From positions 12,090,001 through 12,154,000 of the forward strand of contig OZ231127.1 in NCBI GenBank assembly GCA_965153355.1: DNA of 64,000 bases. Direction: 5' to 3'. Under the pieces are notes generated by a model. The model was not told where the DNA came from, did not search any database, and saw nothing but the letters and a program-made list of their open reading frames with translations. Made by a program: the position numbers and the translations under genes. This document shows, piece after piece, positions 1 to 9,821 of this stretch; position 1 is the stretch's first letter, and each line of letters opens with the position of its first letter. Source of the stretch: Flaccisagitta enflata. Lineage: Eukaryota; Chaetognatha; Sagittoidea; Aphragmophora.

Positions 1-59
1 GGTTGGTCCCAAACAAAAGCTAATTATGATAATTTATAACAAAAATAAAAAAAGAAGAA

Positions 60-300
60 CTTTTTGACAAAAAAACACACTAAAATTGCAAGAAATTGGC
101 TCCTTCAACAAGATTTGGCCCAAGAATTGACTCCCAACTCATAAAACTTACTCAGGATATCGACAAAATACTTGAATTCAAAAAATACCAAAAACTACTT
201 CAAAATACCTTCCATTTGAGACCAATCTGGGATCAGTAGCTCAAACCGTTTAGAAATGAGAGCAATTTAAAGAAAGACCTTTCAAGTGGTAAATTTTGTT
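60..300 (+). repeat. Dispersed repeat related to arms of the 25350-26115 element
   Basis: Bases about 185-275 match the right arm of the fold-back element at 25810-25885. Shared blocks include GACCAATCTGG, GTAGCTCAAACCGTTT and GAGCAATTTAAAGA. No termini are visible. It is probably one arm of a related element cut by the window edge. Nothing else is recognisable between 1 and 540. Confidence 0.6.
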
Positions 301-540
301 AATTTGATAGTTCGGACATGACCCAGCCTGTTCCTCATGTGTTTAGAGCATCAGATTCTTGTGAAAAAGTCCCAGAAGTCACAAATCATTAAATGCTCAC
401 TTATTACCTACAAAATGAGCTATTGTAGAAGTAAATCGCTGGCCTGAGGGCTGAGTAGTGCCGTCCTGTAATGTAACAAACGAAAACAAACATACTGTAT
501 ATCTATTCGCTCATTCCATACACTACACGACGGATGATCC

Positions 541-630
541 AAATCACGTCAAATCACGTCAAATCACGTCAAATCACGTCAAATCACGTCAAACCACGTC
601 AAATCGCGTCAAATCACGTCAAATCACCCC
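541..630 (+). repeat. 10-bp tandem repeat (AAATCACGTC)n
   Basis: About nine copies of a 10-base unit, nearly identical, with single changes in units 6 and 7. The 177-codon frame that crosses it is a by-product. The 290 bases that follow show nothing recognisable. Confidence 0.95.
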
Positions 631-924
631 ATCTCTCCTTCATCCTTTGACATCAGATGTTGTACGCCAAAACGTTAGCCGAATGACACTTGTAAACTAC
701 ACCTTACACGGTGTACAGGCCGTTATCAAACCTTCGTGTAAGGCACTACTGCGAACACCGGCCTTTCACCTTTTCTTTCACTTACACCGGCGTTACAGTG
801 GACCACTCGTGGCGTTCATTAATCGACAGCAGCTTTACTCCCCCTGGCGAGTGCCCAGAGAGAGGCTGCGTCATATGGAGTTTTCATCGACATGCCGGTG
901 GTTAAAATGGCTCGAGAATCTTTT

Positions 925-1137
925 TAGTCGCCTGCACGCTACTCTACAACCCGCTTTGTCCGTCCGTCCGTTGGTCGGTCTGTCGGTCTGATGGTCTGTC
1001 AGTCCATCACACTTTTACTTTTTTTATCAATTTTATTTCTTTTAGTCATTTTATGGTCAATAAAAAGTATACTAAGTCATTCTAAGCATGTGTCTCGGGA
1101 TTGTCTCGCATGCGACTTATAGGTGTTGGCCTTGTTT
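925..1137 (+). mobile_element. HINE-like element, subfamily C
   Basis: It follows a T5 run. The opening hairpin is degenerate (GTCGCCTGCACGCTAC), followed by CTCTACAACCCGCTTTGTC and a (GTCC/GTCG/GTCT)n core. The far end carries GCATGCGAC and then GGCCTTGTT. The subfamily is defined by the better copies at 42118 and 54633. Confidence 0.75.
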
Positions 1138-1198
1138 AATACTAGCTCTACGGGAAAAAGTAAGCAAACTTCCAAATGATGAGAAATATGAATGTGAC

Positions 1199-1345
1199 CA
1201 ATGTCATGTCATGTCATGTCATGTCATGTCATCTCTTTTCTTGTCATGTCATGTCATGTCATGTCATGTCATGTCATGTCATGTCATGTCATGTCATGTC
1301 ATTTCATCTCTTTTCCTGTCTTGTAATGTCTTGTCTTGTCAAGTC
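1199..1345 (+). repeat. 5-bp microsatellite (ATGTC)n
   Basis: Pentamer array in two pure blocks separated by degenerate units (ATCTCTTTTCTTGTC). The 230 bases between it and the (TC)n tract are AT-rich and unremarkable. Confidence 0.95.
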
Positions 1346-1571
1346 ATGACAGGAACTGTGGATGGGCCTGTGGAGAATATTTGCTGAAGATAACCATGAT
1401 AGAACTTTGATATTAATATTAACATTAATATCAATGTCTTAATATAAAAATAAGATAAGATTAAAAAATAAGGGCCATGCAAATGGGCGCCATAATCTTG
1501 TCTATAGAACAGATCGTTATACCCGATGTGGTCTAGTATTTCAAAGACATTTCTTTATAGGCTTTGGTCAA

Positions 1572-1574
<3 letters not shown>

Positions 1575-1665
<91 letters not shown>
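1575..1665 (+). repeat. (TC)n microsatellite
   Basis: About 45 uninterrupted TC dinucleotides. The Ser-Leu open frames across it are repeat translations. Confidence 0.98.
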
Positions 1666-1668
<3 letters not shown>

Positions 1669-1886
1669 ACTCGTCTGTGTCCGTCTTTCCGGAGGAGATC
1701 AAAGGTCTACTTCACTCTCTGTTTCGAGTCTCCCCTTGTTATTTTTCTTTTCTTTTCTTCTTCTTTCTTTTTCGTTGTCGGAATTGCAAAGTTTTTGACC
1801 ATTTGCCGTTTTGTTCTTTTCTCTTTTTTGGCGACGTCTTCCATCTTACTTCTTCCTTCCGCCGCTTCTGACTTCCGCTTCAGAGA

Positions 1887-2152
1887 GGGCGTTTCTAGTC
1901 AGAGACAATCGCGTTTTTAACGGGCAACTCAGTCGCTCGCTACGTTCGTTCGCTTGCACTTGCACTCTGCTCACTCGCTCTGCAGCGCTCTGCTTCGCAG
2001 CACTTGCTTCGCTTGGTCGCTATGTTCACTGCCTTGCTCACTCACTTCGCTCACTCTCTCATGGGACAGTTGAAATTCTTAAACATGTGTTCACGCTGCA
2101 AACGCGTTTCATAGAAACAAACGCGTTTTTCATCTTCACTAGAAACACGCCC
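1887..2152 (+). mobile_element. PIF/Harbinger-like MITE, copy 1
   Basis: Begins GGGCGTTTCTAGTC and ends CACTAGAAACACGCCC, an inverted repeat pair. Internal landmarks shared with the six other copies are GACAATCGCG, CGCTCGCTACGTTCGTTCGC, a TCACTCGCTC-rich centre, TTGAAATTC and GTGTTCACGCTG. The immediate flanks (AGA and TGA) do not match, so no target duplication is claimed for this copy. Confidence 0.85.
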
Positions 2153-2367
2153 TGACTTCCGGATTTGACCTCTTGCCGTCTCTGCCCTCTGCTCTTTCCA
2201 ACTTTCTCATATTGATTGTTTGTTGTCCTTTTTTTTCTCTGCGATTTTGTGTTTGTCTTTTGTGTGTCTTTATGTCTGCTGAATCGTTTTTCTTTGTCCC
2301 TGCTCTGCTCTGTCTTTCTGTCTGTGCAGTGTACCCTTGTGATACTTTTTTTTCTTCTGCCTTTCCT

Positions 2368-3383
2368 TGCCAGTAAGAATGTCTGTCCGTGCCATCCAAC
2401 CGTCTGTCCGTGCCTTTTTGCCTGTAGGAATGTCTGTCCGTGCCATTCATGTTTCTATCCGTGCCTTTTTGTCTGTAAGAACGTCTGTGTGTGCCATTCA
2501 TCCATCTGTCCGTGCCTTTTTGCCTGTAAGAATGTCTGTCTGTATCAGTCATCCATCTGTCCGTGCCTTATTGCCTGTACTATTTAGACATCTGTCTGTG
2601 CCTTTTTGCCTGTAGGAATGTCTGTCCGTGTCAATCACCCATCTGTCCGTGCCTTTTTAGTTGCGGACACGCAACTCTATAAGAGGCTTTGTCCGTCCGT
2701 CCGTCGGTCGGTCGGTCGGTCGGTCCGTTGGTGAGCATGAGTCGAAAAGTGTGAAAAGGCGCATTTCCGCTCCTGCCCACCCGTCCGCAACTGGTGGCCG
2801 TGTATCCGGCCTTGTTGCCTGTACGAACGTCTGTCTGTATCATTCATCCATCTGTCCGTGCCCTATTGTCTGTAAGAATGTCTGTCTGTACTATTTATCC
2901 ATCTGTCTGTGCCTTTTTGCCTGTAGGAATGTCTGTCCATGTCAATCACCCATCTGTCCGTGCCTTTTTGCCTGTAAGAACGTCTGTCTGTATCATTCAT
3001 CCATCTGTCCGTGCCTTTTTGCCTGTAAGAATGTCTGTCTGTATCATTCATCCATCTGTCCGTGCCTTTTTGCCTCTAAGAATGTCTGTCTGTACTATTT
3101 ATCCATATGTCTGTCACTCAGTCTGTGCCTTTTTGTCTGTAAGAATGTCTGTTCGTGCCAAGCACCCGTCTGACCATGCCTTTATGTCTGTAAGAATATC
3201 TGTCCGTGTCATTCAACTGTCTGTCCTTGCCTCTTTGCCTGTAAGAATATCTGTCCGTGCCAATCACCCGTCTGTCCGTGCCTTTTTACCTGTAAGAATT
3301 TCTGTCTGTACAATTCATCCACCTGTCCGTCCAATTGTGCCTATAAGATTGTCTGCCCATGCCATTCATCCAGTCCGCATCAT
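2368..3383 (+). repeat. Minisatellite, unit about 52 bp
   Basis: Degenerate tandem units of the type CTGTCCGTGCCTTTTTGCC, GTAAGAATGTCTGTC, then a CATTCATCCAT-like piece. About 16 units are present, interrupted by a HINE-like insertion at 2659-2816. Open frames in several phases across it are repeat artefacts. Confidence 0.9.
2659..2816 (+). mobile_element. HINE-like element, subfamily A, with readable empty site
   Basis: A 158-bp insertion inside the minisatellite. It opens with the hairpin GTTGCGGACACGCAAC and CTCTATAAGAGGC, then has a (GTCC)(GTCG)n core, GAGCATGAGTCGAAAAGTG, and near the far end GTCCGCAAC, the complement of GTTGCGGAC. A GGCC-GGCC stem and CCTTGTT close it. Intact neighbouring units read GTGCCTTTTTGCCTGTA. 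Here the same sequence is split exactly between TTTTT and GCCTGTA, with no duplication beyond possible T residues. This pattern suits rolling-circle (Helentron-type) insertion between T and T. Confidence 0.85.
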
Positions 3384-3630
3384 TCAACATAAGAAATAAC
3401 AGAGGCCAGCGCGTTGAGAAAGAAACGTTTATCTAAAATTCAAATGGGCCTCCACGACCAACGGCCTCTATTTTTTTCCTTTCTTCGATGTCCACATATA
3501 AAACGTGCGTTCCATCCACAGTCTCCAGTCAGTGACAGTGGGAGGAAATGTCATTGGACGGGAATCAGAGCATGATCTTCATCTAGATTAATATAGATTG
3601 ATAGTTATAATCAGTGGCGTTTTAGCCGGG

Positions 3631-3633
<3 letters not shown>

Positions 3634-3675
<42 letters not shown>

Positions 3676-3722
3676 TAGAGACAGAAACACAGACAGAGAG
3701 ACGGACAGAAAGACAGACAGAG
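3634..3722 (+). repeat. (GA)n grading into (GACA)n
   Basis: About 20 GA units, followed 3' by degenerate GACA and GACG units. The flanks 3384-3633 and 3723-4050 show no gene or repeat that I recognise. Confidence 0.95.
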
Positions 3723-4054
3723 TAGAGAATAGGTTTTCTGTTATTCCATTGATGTTCATAGTAAAAATTTTAGCAATTACTTTTCGTTGGGTCATCATTT
3801 TTGATATCATTGTCATCTTGTTGTTGTTGTCGTTTTTGTTTTTATTCGGGGAAGTCTTCCTGGGCTTGATGAGCACGAATGTGGCATCTGATTTTGAGAG
3901 AGGCGAATCACCACATTGCAATGGGCCATGCCATTGGATCTTTTTGTCACCGTCATGTCATCGTCATTGTCGCCGTCATCGCTATCTTCGCCATTATTGA
4001 CGCCAACATCGCTGTGTTCGCTGTAGTTGTCAAGGTTTTCGTCGTCATCCTCAT

Positions 4055-4104
4055 CGCCTTCGCCCTCACCCTCACCCTCGCCCTCGCCCTCGCCCTCGCC
4101 CTCG
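4055..4104 (+). repeat. 6-bp repeat (CTCGCC)n
   Basis: About eight hexamer units with an early ACCCTC variant, embedded in a CATCGTC-rich stretch. Confidence 0.9.
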
Positions 4105-4144
4105 TTTTCTCATCACTAGGGCTCTTATTCGTGGATAGTCACGT

Positions 4145-4745
4145 TTGGGCACCCAGAATATCGCCTTTTTTTTTAGGTCATCTCACGTCACGCTTTCCGA
4201 CGGAATAACATCTCGCCCGTCACACTTTCGGGCGCACTCGGCTGTCACGCTTTTGGGCGCTCTCGGGCACGTGGTACACTTGGGCACGTGGTACACTTGG
4301 GCACGCGGTACACTTGGGCAATCTGGGTCGCTTTCAGCTGTTAGTGGACGCTTTCCGCTGTTCCCGGGAGTTTTCTGATGCTTTTGACCTTCACGCTTCT
4401 AGGCACTTTTGGGCGCTCTTGAGTGCTCTCGTCACTCATGCTTTCAGGTACACTTGGGCGCTCACAAGCGCTTCCAGGGGCTCCCAGGGCTTTAAGCACT
4501 CTCAGCTGTCACGCTTTAGGGTGCTTCCGGGCCCCTCATGTGCCCCTCAGGCGCTCTTGGCCATCAAATTTGCAGGCACAGTTCGGCGCTCTTGGGTACT
4601 CTCTTGGGATCTCTCGGCCATCACGCACACTTGGGTAGTTGGGTACTCTCAAGCGCTCTCAGGCACTTTTGGGCGCTCACAGGCGCTTTTGGCCGTCACG
4701 CATTTGGGCACTCTCAGGGTCTCTCAGCCGTCACGCACGACTCAG
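4145..4745 (+). repeat. Degenerate minisatellite (TTGGGCGCTCTC type)
   Basis: Recurring short motifs such as CACTTTTGGGCGCTC, GCCGTCACGC and GGGCACGTGGTACACTT, the last three times in tandem near 4265-4318. Unit boundaries are too diverged to fix. Overlapping open frames here have no protein-like features. Confidence 0.7.
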
Positions 4746-5911
4746 TCTTAATTTAAAAATATCTGGAAACCCTGCTTCCTTTTCCAGCCGTTTCCATTTC
4801 CAAGCTTTGCGAGATGTATACAGTAGTTGTCCCCCAGCCTTGGAAATACGAAGGAGCTTATAATCTGAGTGATAGGGAAATAAAGGAATATATATTTTGA
4901 CTGTGTGATGTCTAGATCTTGATGAGTTGACAATGTTGTATGGTTCATACTGGATGGCATCCCCATGTGGCTTACCACATGAAAAAAATGTTTAGTGTAA
5001 AATAATCCCAGCAGCCTATTTAGTACAGAAATTTTCACTTCAATACAAAACAAGTGACCTAACAACCAGACAAAAAAAAACATTAATGTGTTTACCTAAC
5101 TCCAAAACGTGATAAAATCCAAAAACCTGATAAACCCCACTATCAACATACACATCCCATTCACAAACTTTTATTTTTTTCATTAGAAGTAGTAAGCGCA
5201 CCTGAGCTCTGTTCGAACGCTAAAATCTTGGAGTTAGCTTTTGCGTTTTTCTCCGCATGAAGCGCCAGTGACATATCAATTTTACTATAATTTTTTTAAC
5301 AATATAAATAATTCTATTTAAAAAGACACCTGAAAACGTGTTCTACTAGGGCAGGGGGGGCTTACAGCAGGAAAAAGTCCAGGGAAAATCCATTTGTTTG
5401 ACCCGAATGAGGGCTGTAATATGAATATAACTTTGACTCCTTGAGATGGGTTTTCATAATCGAGGTCCCCTCGAGTTTCCGATATATGTTGTAGAGGACA
5501 TCAAATAGGACTAGTATCTCAAATCTTATCAAAATCGGTTGATACTAACATTTTCTTTTTTGCGTACATATGTTAACTAAGAGGCGAGAAAAATCGTAGC
5601 TCGGCGGTGGTGGTTTTGTTGCGCGCGAAAACGTTCTACGCGCTGTAGCAGAGGGTGAGAGTTCTTTTAAAAGAGTAATTGTTTGTTAAAAACTTTATTT
5701 TAATTCAAAATATATGGTTCAGCATATCATTCGAAAGGGCTTGACATGAGGAATTCAATCATGAGTATGTTTGACACCAAATCAGAAGAGAAAAAATATC
5801 ATCGTCGAATGATACTTATTTAATTGTAAGGCACACTTAAAGTGTTTCAATTCATATTTCTTTTAAACAACTACATGATCGAAATCACAAGATCACAGGG
5901 TTTACTTAACA
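4746..5911. other. No recognised feature
   Basis: About 1.2 kb of AT-rich sequence. I see no coding domain, tandem array or terminal repeat. A more GC-rich patch at 5580-5650 (GTTGCGCGCGAAAACG) is not part of anything else in the window. Confidence 0.5.
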
Positions 5912-6176
5912 AACAAGTGACGCAGGGTCACAATATTGTTTTGGACGGGAGGGGGCAGGGGCATCCAACCCCCATCGACACCCCAACAACCCCAACAACA
6001 CACATTTAACCAAAAAAAAAAAACATCTAGAACGCTCGTTTTCCCCCTTTTTGACTCATGCGATACGGACAGACGGACGGACGGACAGACGGACGGACGG
6101 ACAGACGTACGGACGGACGGACGGACGGATGGACGGACGGATGGACGGACGGACGGACGGACAAAGCCTCAACTAA
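5912..6176 (-). mobile_element. HINE-like element, subfamily A2, hairpin end deleted
   Basis: Read on the minus strand, the far end is AACAAGTGACGCAGGGTCAC followed by the degenerate mate TTGGACGGG, then a GGGGGCAGGGGC block and a (GACG/GACA)n core. The opening hairpin is missing: ACAAAGCCTC runs straight into AACTAAAA, so about 20 bases (stem and loop) have been lost compared with the 56066 copy. Confidence 0.8.
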
Positions 6177-6375
6177 AATAATGACTTTGCTTCCTATGTT
6201 TTTGTTTGACAATTGAACAACCATGTAAAAAGTTCCAATTTAAAATGAGAGAGCGTGATATATATAACAAAGATTTGATATATTAATATATGGAACCATC
6301 AACTGTCCAGTAAATTCGTATCCGAGAGGTCTAATACAACTTGTGATGGTAAATTGTAAAGAAATGGTCCCCCTC

Positions 6376-6596
6376 ATGCTTAGGGTCCATTGGTCCATCC
6401 GTCCGTGGTGTTCGAGTTGCGTTTCCGCTCCTGCCGACCCGTCCATGCGCGACGAAAAAGCCAGCGGTGGTGAAAGCGGGGCGATGACGATGATGACAAT
6501 GATAACGATGATAACGACGATCCGACGTTGCGGGCAGGCAACTCTAAATGAGGCTTTGTCTGACGGTCTGTCGATCCGTTGGTTCACGCTCAAGGG
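6376..6596 (+). mobile_element. HINE-like subfamily A fragments
   Basis: Two pieces. Bases 6376-6450 carry the core end and the TTTCCGCTCCTGCC block with a degenerate mate. Bases 6533-6590 start with GTTGCGGGCAGGCAAC (an intact stem) and CTCTAAATGAGGC. The second piece runs straight into the (CA)n array and has no far end. Confidence 0.6.
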
Positions 6597-6599
6597 GAG

Positions 6600-6619
6600 T
6601 CACACACACACACACACAC

Positions 6620-6703
<84 letters not shown>
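6600..6703 (+). repeat. (CA)n microsatellite
   Basis: About 52 CA units with a single G interruption near 6624. It directly abuts a truncated HINE-like piece. Confidence 0.98.
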
Positions 6704-6705
<2 letters not shown>

Positions 6706-6833
6706 CGAGGTTACCAGAAGGACAGAAGGACGGACCGATACAATGAAATTGGAATTCAAATCATATTTTCCTGTATTTTTTTTGTCCGCGACGGAATATC
6801 ATTCCGACGCGGACTATAATTCAAGGCGGGTGG

Positions 6834-6880
6834 GTGTCGTCGTCGTTGTCGTTGTCGTTGTCGTCGTTGTCGTCGTCGTC
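6834..6880 (+). repeat. (GTCGTT)n repeat
   Basis: Short hexamer-like array of GTCGTT and GTTGTC units just before the satellite block. Confidence 0.85.
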
Positions 6881-6884
6881 CCGG

Positions 6885-7700
6885 ATTTTAAAAAATGGAT
6901 AACTTTTTTATGCTTTGACCGATTTGGTTCATATTTGGTGGGAAGTTGTACTAGGGTAAGGCGCTTTACATCCTATCCGATTTTTGTGATCCGACCAACC
7001 CAACCGGCCCAACCAGCCTACCGGCCTAAAAGTGAAAAACGTGCATAACTTTGGCATTTTTCAACCAATTTAGCTGAAATTTGGTATGGAGTCTCTAAAT
7101 GGAAGGCCTCAACATATGTATATGATTTATATGCATTTGAGCATGCTAACTGGCCAAACCGACCTACCACACAATCAGCCTACCAGCTTAAAAGTGAAAA
7201 ACTTGCATAACTTTTACGTTTTTCAACCAATTTGGTTGAAACTTGGTATGGAGTCTCTAAATGGAAGAACTCAACATATGCACAATATTTATCCTGTCAA
7301 ACCAGCCTACCACCCAACCAGCCTACTAGCCTAAAGTGAAAATGCGTATAACTTTGGCATTTTTCAACCAATTTGGTTAAAATTTAGTATGGAGTCTCTA
7401 AATGGAAGGACTCAACACATGAATGTGATTTATTTATGTTTGAGCATGATAACCGGCCAAACCGTCTTACCACCCAACCAGCTTACCGGCCTAAAAGTGA
7501 AAAACTTGCATAAATTGGACATTTTTCAACCAATTTGGTTGAAACTTGGCATGGGGTCTCTAAATGGAAGAACTCAACATATGCACACTATTAAACCAAA
7601 CCAGCCTACCACCCAACCACCCTACTAGCCTAAGAGTGAAAAATGTGCATAACTTTGCTATTTTTCAACGGATTTGCATGAAACTTTGTATGGAGGCTTT
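6885..7700 (+). repeat. Satellite block with alternating 163- and 140-bp units
   Basis: Six units, each with GCATAACTTTGGCATTTTTC, CAACCAATTTGGTTGAAA, TATGGAGTCTCTAAATGGA and an ACCAGCCTACC tail. The GCATAAC motif recurs at about 7041, 7205, 7343, 7507 and 7645, so spacings alternate between about 163 and 140. The unit at 6893 is more diverged. A diverged relative lies at 38262-38390. No protein frame spans the units. Confidence 0.9.
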
Positions 7701-8212
7701 AAATGTAAAGACTTATAGTTTTAGGGAACTTACAGGGTTAGCGATCTTTTGGTCATAGCGATCTTATGGAATTGGTGATCTTTAACCCCCCTCCGTCGCG
7801 GACCCAGATACTGTTCAGATTTTTTTTGCACCATAACTACATCAATTAGTGAAAGAAATACGTTCTCGCTTAAAAAAAAACCGTTTTTTATCGTAGTAAT
7901 GTGATATCTTAATCGAGGGGGGTTTTTGCGAGTAAAACATGTTTTAGATGGTCTACTTTTACAAAATGACAAAAAAAGAGTTGCAGGGGTTTGAAGGTAT
8001 CAAATAAAACAGGAAGGAATGGTGAATAAACTGTAGTACAGTGAAACAACGTTCTAATGGACACACCTTGGACTGTTAATTTCACCCATACAGAAGCGGT
8101 AAATGTTAAGTCCCTCGGAGTTGGGTGCTTCACAAAGCAAAAGTTAGAAGTATCCCTTTACTCGAGTTTTATAATGTTTGAAAATGTGCAAAAATTATGA
8201 AAATAAGTTTTT
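7701..8212. other. No recognised feature
   Basis: AT-rich single-copy-looking sequence. No gene, array or terminal repeat seen. Confidence 0.5.
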
Positions 8213-8345
8213 CAGTGCAACAAAGCACCTCTATAACAGGCTGTGTCTGTCAGTCGGTTGGTTGGTCAGTCTCTTTGTCTGTCTATTAGTAACGCATTGT
8301 TCGACAATCTACACATCATATTCTATTGGCCTACTTAGCTTTGTT
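8213..8345 (+). mobile_element. HINE-like element, subfamily B
   Basis: Opens CAGTGCAACAAAGCACC after a T run, then CTCTATAACAGGCTGTGTC, a GTCAGTCGGTTGGTTGG core, TAACGCATTGTTCGAC and the end TATTGGCCTACTTAGCTTTG. The far-end mate is degenerate here. It aligns throughout with the copies at 9547 and 20074. Confidence 0.8.
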
Positions 8346-9080
8346 TTTTTGCAAAATTTTTTCACTATCATTTTTTATTTTTGCTTAAAATTCCCACATA
8401 AATTTTCAACTTTGCCATCTGAAGCACCCAACCCTTGGAGTTCGATTGAATGCTTCTTTATACTTCTTACCATAGATGTAACGAACTATGGATTTTAAGA
8501 ATCGACCAGGTCGAACGAATCATGATAGAACCCCTCCCAAAAATCGACCCAAAATCGACCATAGGTCGATCTTTTTACCAGTTAGCCTTTTTACCAAGTG
8601 AAATATCATTTACAATCACAGCAACATGTTTCACAAGCCACTCTATATCAAAACATAAGTTATCCTCATTGTAGCCACTCATTAATATGAAAAAAGAAAT
8701 AAGAGCCACCTTATCAGGAGAGACAAGCTTTTGTAGTTGAATTTTGTTTCAGAGTGTGGGTTCCGCAATTTTATATGTACTTTTATACCTAACTATGGTA
8801 AATAAAAAAAGCGAACACTTTGTTTTGCTTATTTCTTCTTAACTATGGGCCTGAACCATAGACAATCCATGACTGTTTGAAAGTCTTGTAAAAAAATCCT
8901 TTTAATGGGACGTTGATGGTCATTGTAGCTCTTTTAAGTTGCGGACACGCACACCTATAAGAGGTTTTGTCCATCCGTCAGTCCGTGGGTCCGTCGCTCC
9001 GTGAGCATGAGTCGAAAAGTGGAAAAACAAGCGTTTTTAAGCTTTTTGTGTATGTGTCTGTGTTGGAAAGGGTGATGGGT

Positions 9081-9821
9081 CACTGTCCGCCAGAACTCGG
9101 AATGAGTTGACTTGAAATGATCGTCTACAACTCTGATAGGTTTTGAGTCCATGTGGTGTGTATAATACAAATCTAAAAAGAACTAAATCATTTTTGGGGC
9201 GCTTTTTGAAATATATACAAAAATAGTACAAATCTTGTACATTTTTCATCATAACTCTTTGTGATGATTTATTTTAGTATTTTTGACCGCAGATTTGGAC
9301 TCAGTGGGTGGCTTGCGGTTTGTTTGATATGTCACACTATATACTTTTGAAAAAGAAGTAAAAGCTTATTTTTTTATAAAATCATTAAAAATGAATGTAT
9401 TTTAAAGCAATATGATGAAAAAATTAACTGTTTATTTCTTTTTCAAAAATATATAGTATGACATATCAAACGAACCGCAAAGCACTCGTTGAGTCTGAAT
9501 CTGCAGTCAAAAATACCAGAAAAGATCACCACAAAGAGTTATGATGAACAAGGCCAAGTAGGCCAATAAGGTGCGACGTGTGGATCGTCGAACGAATGCG
9601 TTACCCCACAGACAGACAGACCGACCGACCGACCGACCAACGGACACAGCCAGTTATAGAGGTGCTTTGTCGCACCTAAAAATGAATTAAATCTACACCA
9701 TTTTTGCATATATTTCAAAAAGCGCCCCAAAAGTGATTTAGTTTCCTTTAGATTAATATAAACTATAAAAGTGAGAGACGATCATTCTACCTTAACTCAT
9801 TCCGTGTTTTGGCTGGTAGTG
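9081..9821. mobile_element. Fold-back element with CACTR ends and 4-bp duplication
   Basis: Long inverted repeat. The left arm (9081 to about 9362) pairs with the right arm (about 9431-9821), for example CGGAATGAGTT, AATGATCGTCT, GGGGCGCTTTTTGAAATATA, CATCATAACTCTTTGTG and GTTTGATATGTCA. Ends are CACTG on the left and CACTA on the right when complemented. GGGT flanks both sides (9077-9080 and 9822-9825). The right arm is 131 bases longer because of the insertion at 9547-9677. No coding frame is present. The CACTA-like ends are suggestive only. Confidence 0.85.
9547..9677 (-). mobile_element. HINE-like element, subfamily B, in a palindrome arm
   Basis: Read on the minus strand: after T5, AGGTGCGACAAAGCACC (hairpin GGTGC-GCACC), CTCTATAACTGGCTGTGTCC, a (GTCG)n(GTCT)n core, CATTCGTTCGACGATCC, the mate GTCGCACC and TTGGCCTTGTT. 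The opposite palindrome arm gives the empty site CATTTTTCATCATAAC at 9240-9255, which proves a clean 131-base insertion with no target duplication apart from T residues. Confidence 0.92.

Noticed and set aside
4145-4751. 145-codon frame rich in Arg, Leu and Ser
   Set aside because: Degenerate minisatellite with overlapping open frames in three phases.
9081-9821. Assigning the fold-back element to the CACTA superfamily
   Set aside because: Ends begin CACTG/CACTA, but the flanking repeat seems to be 4 bp (GGGT) where CACTA elements usually give 3, and no transposase is present. Left unclassified.
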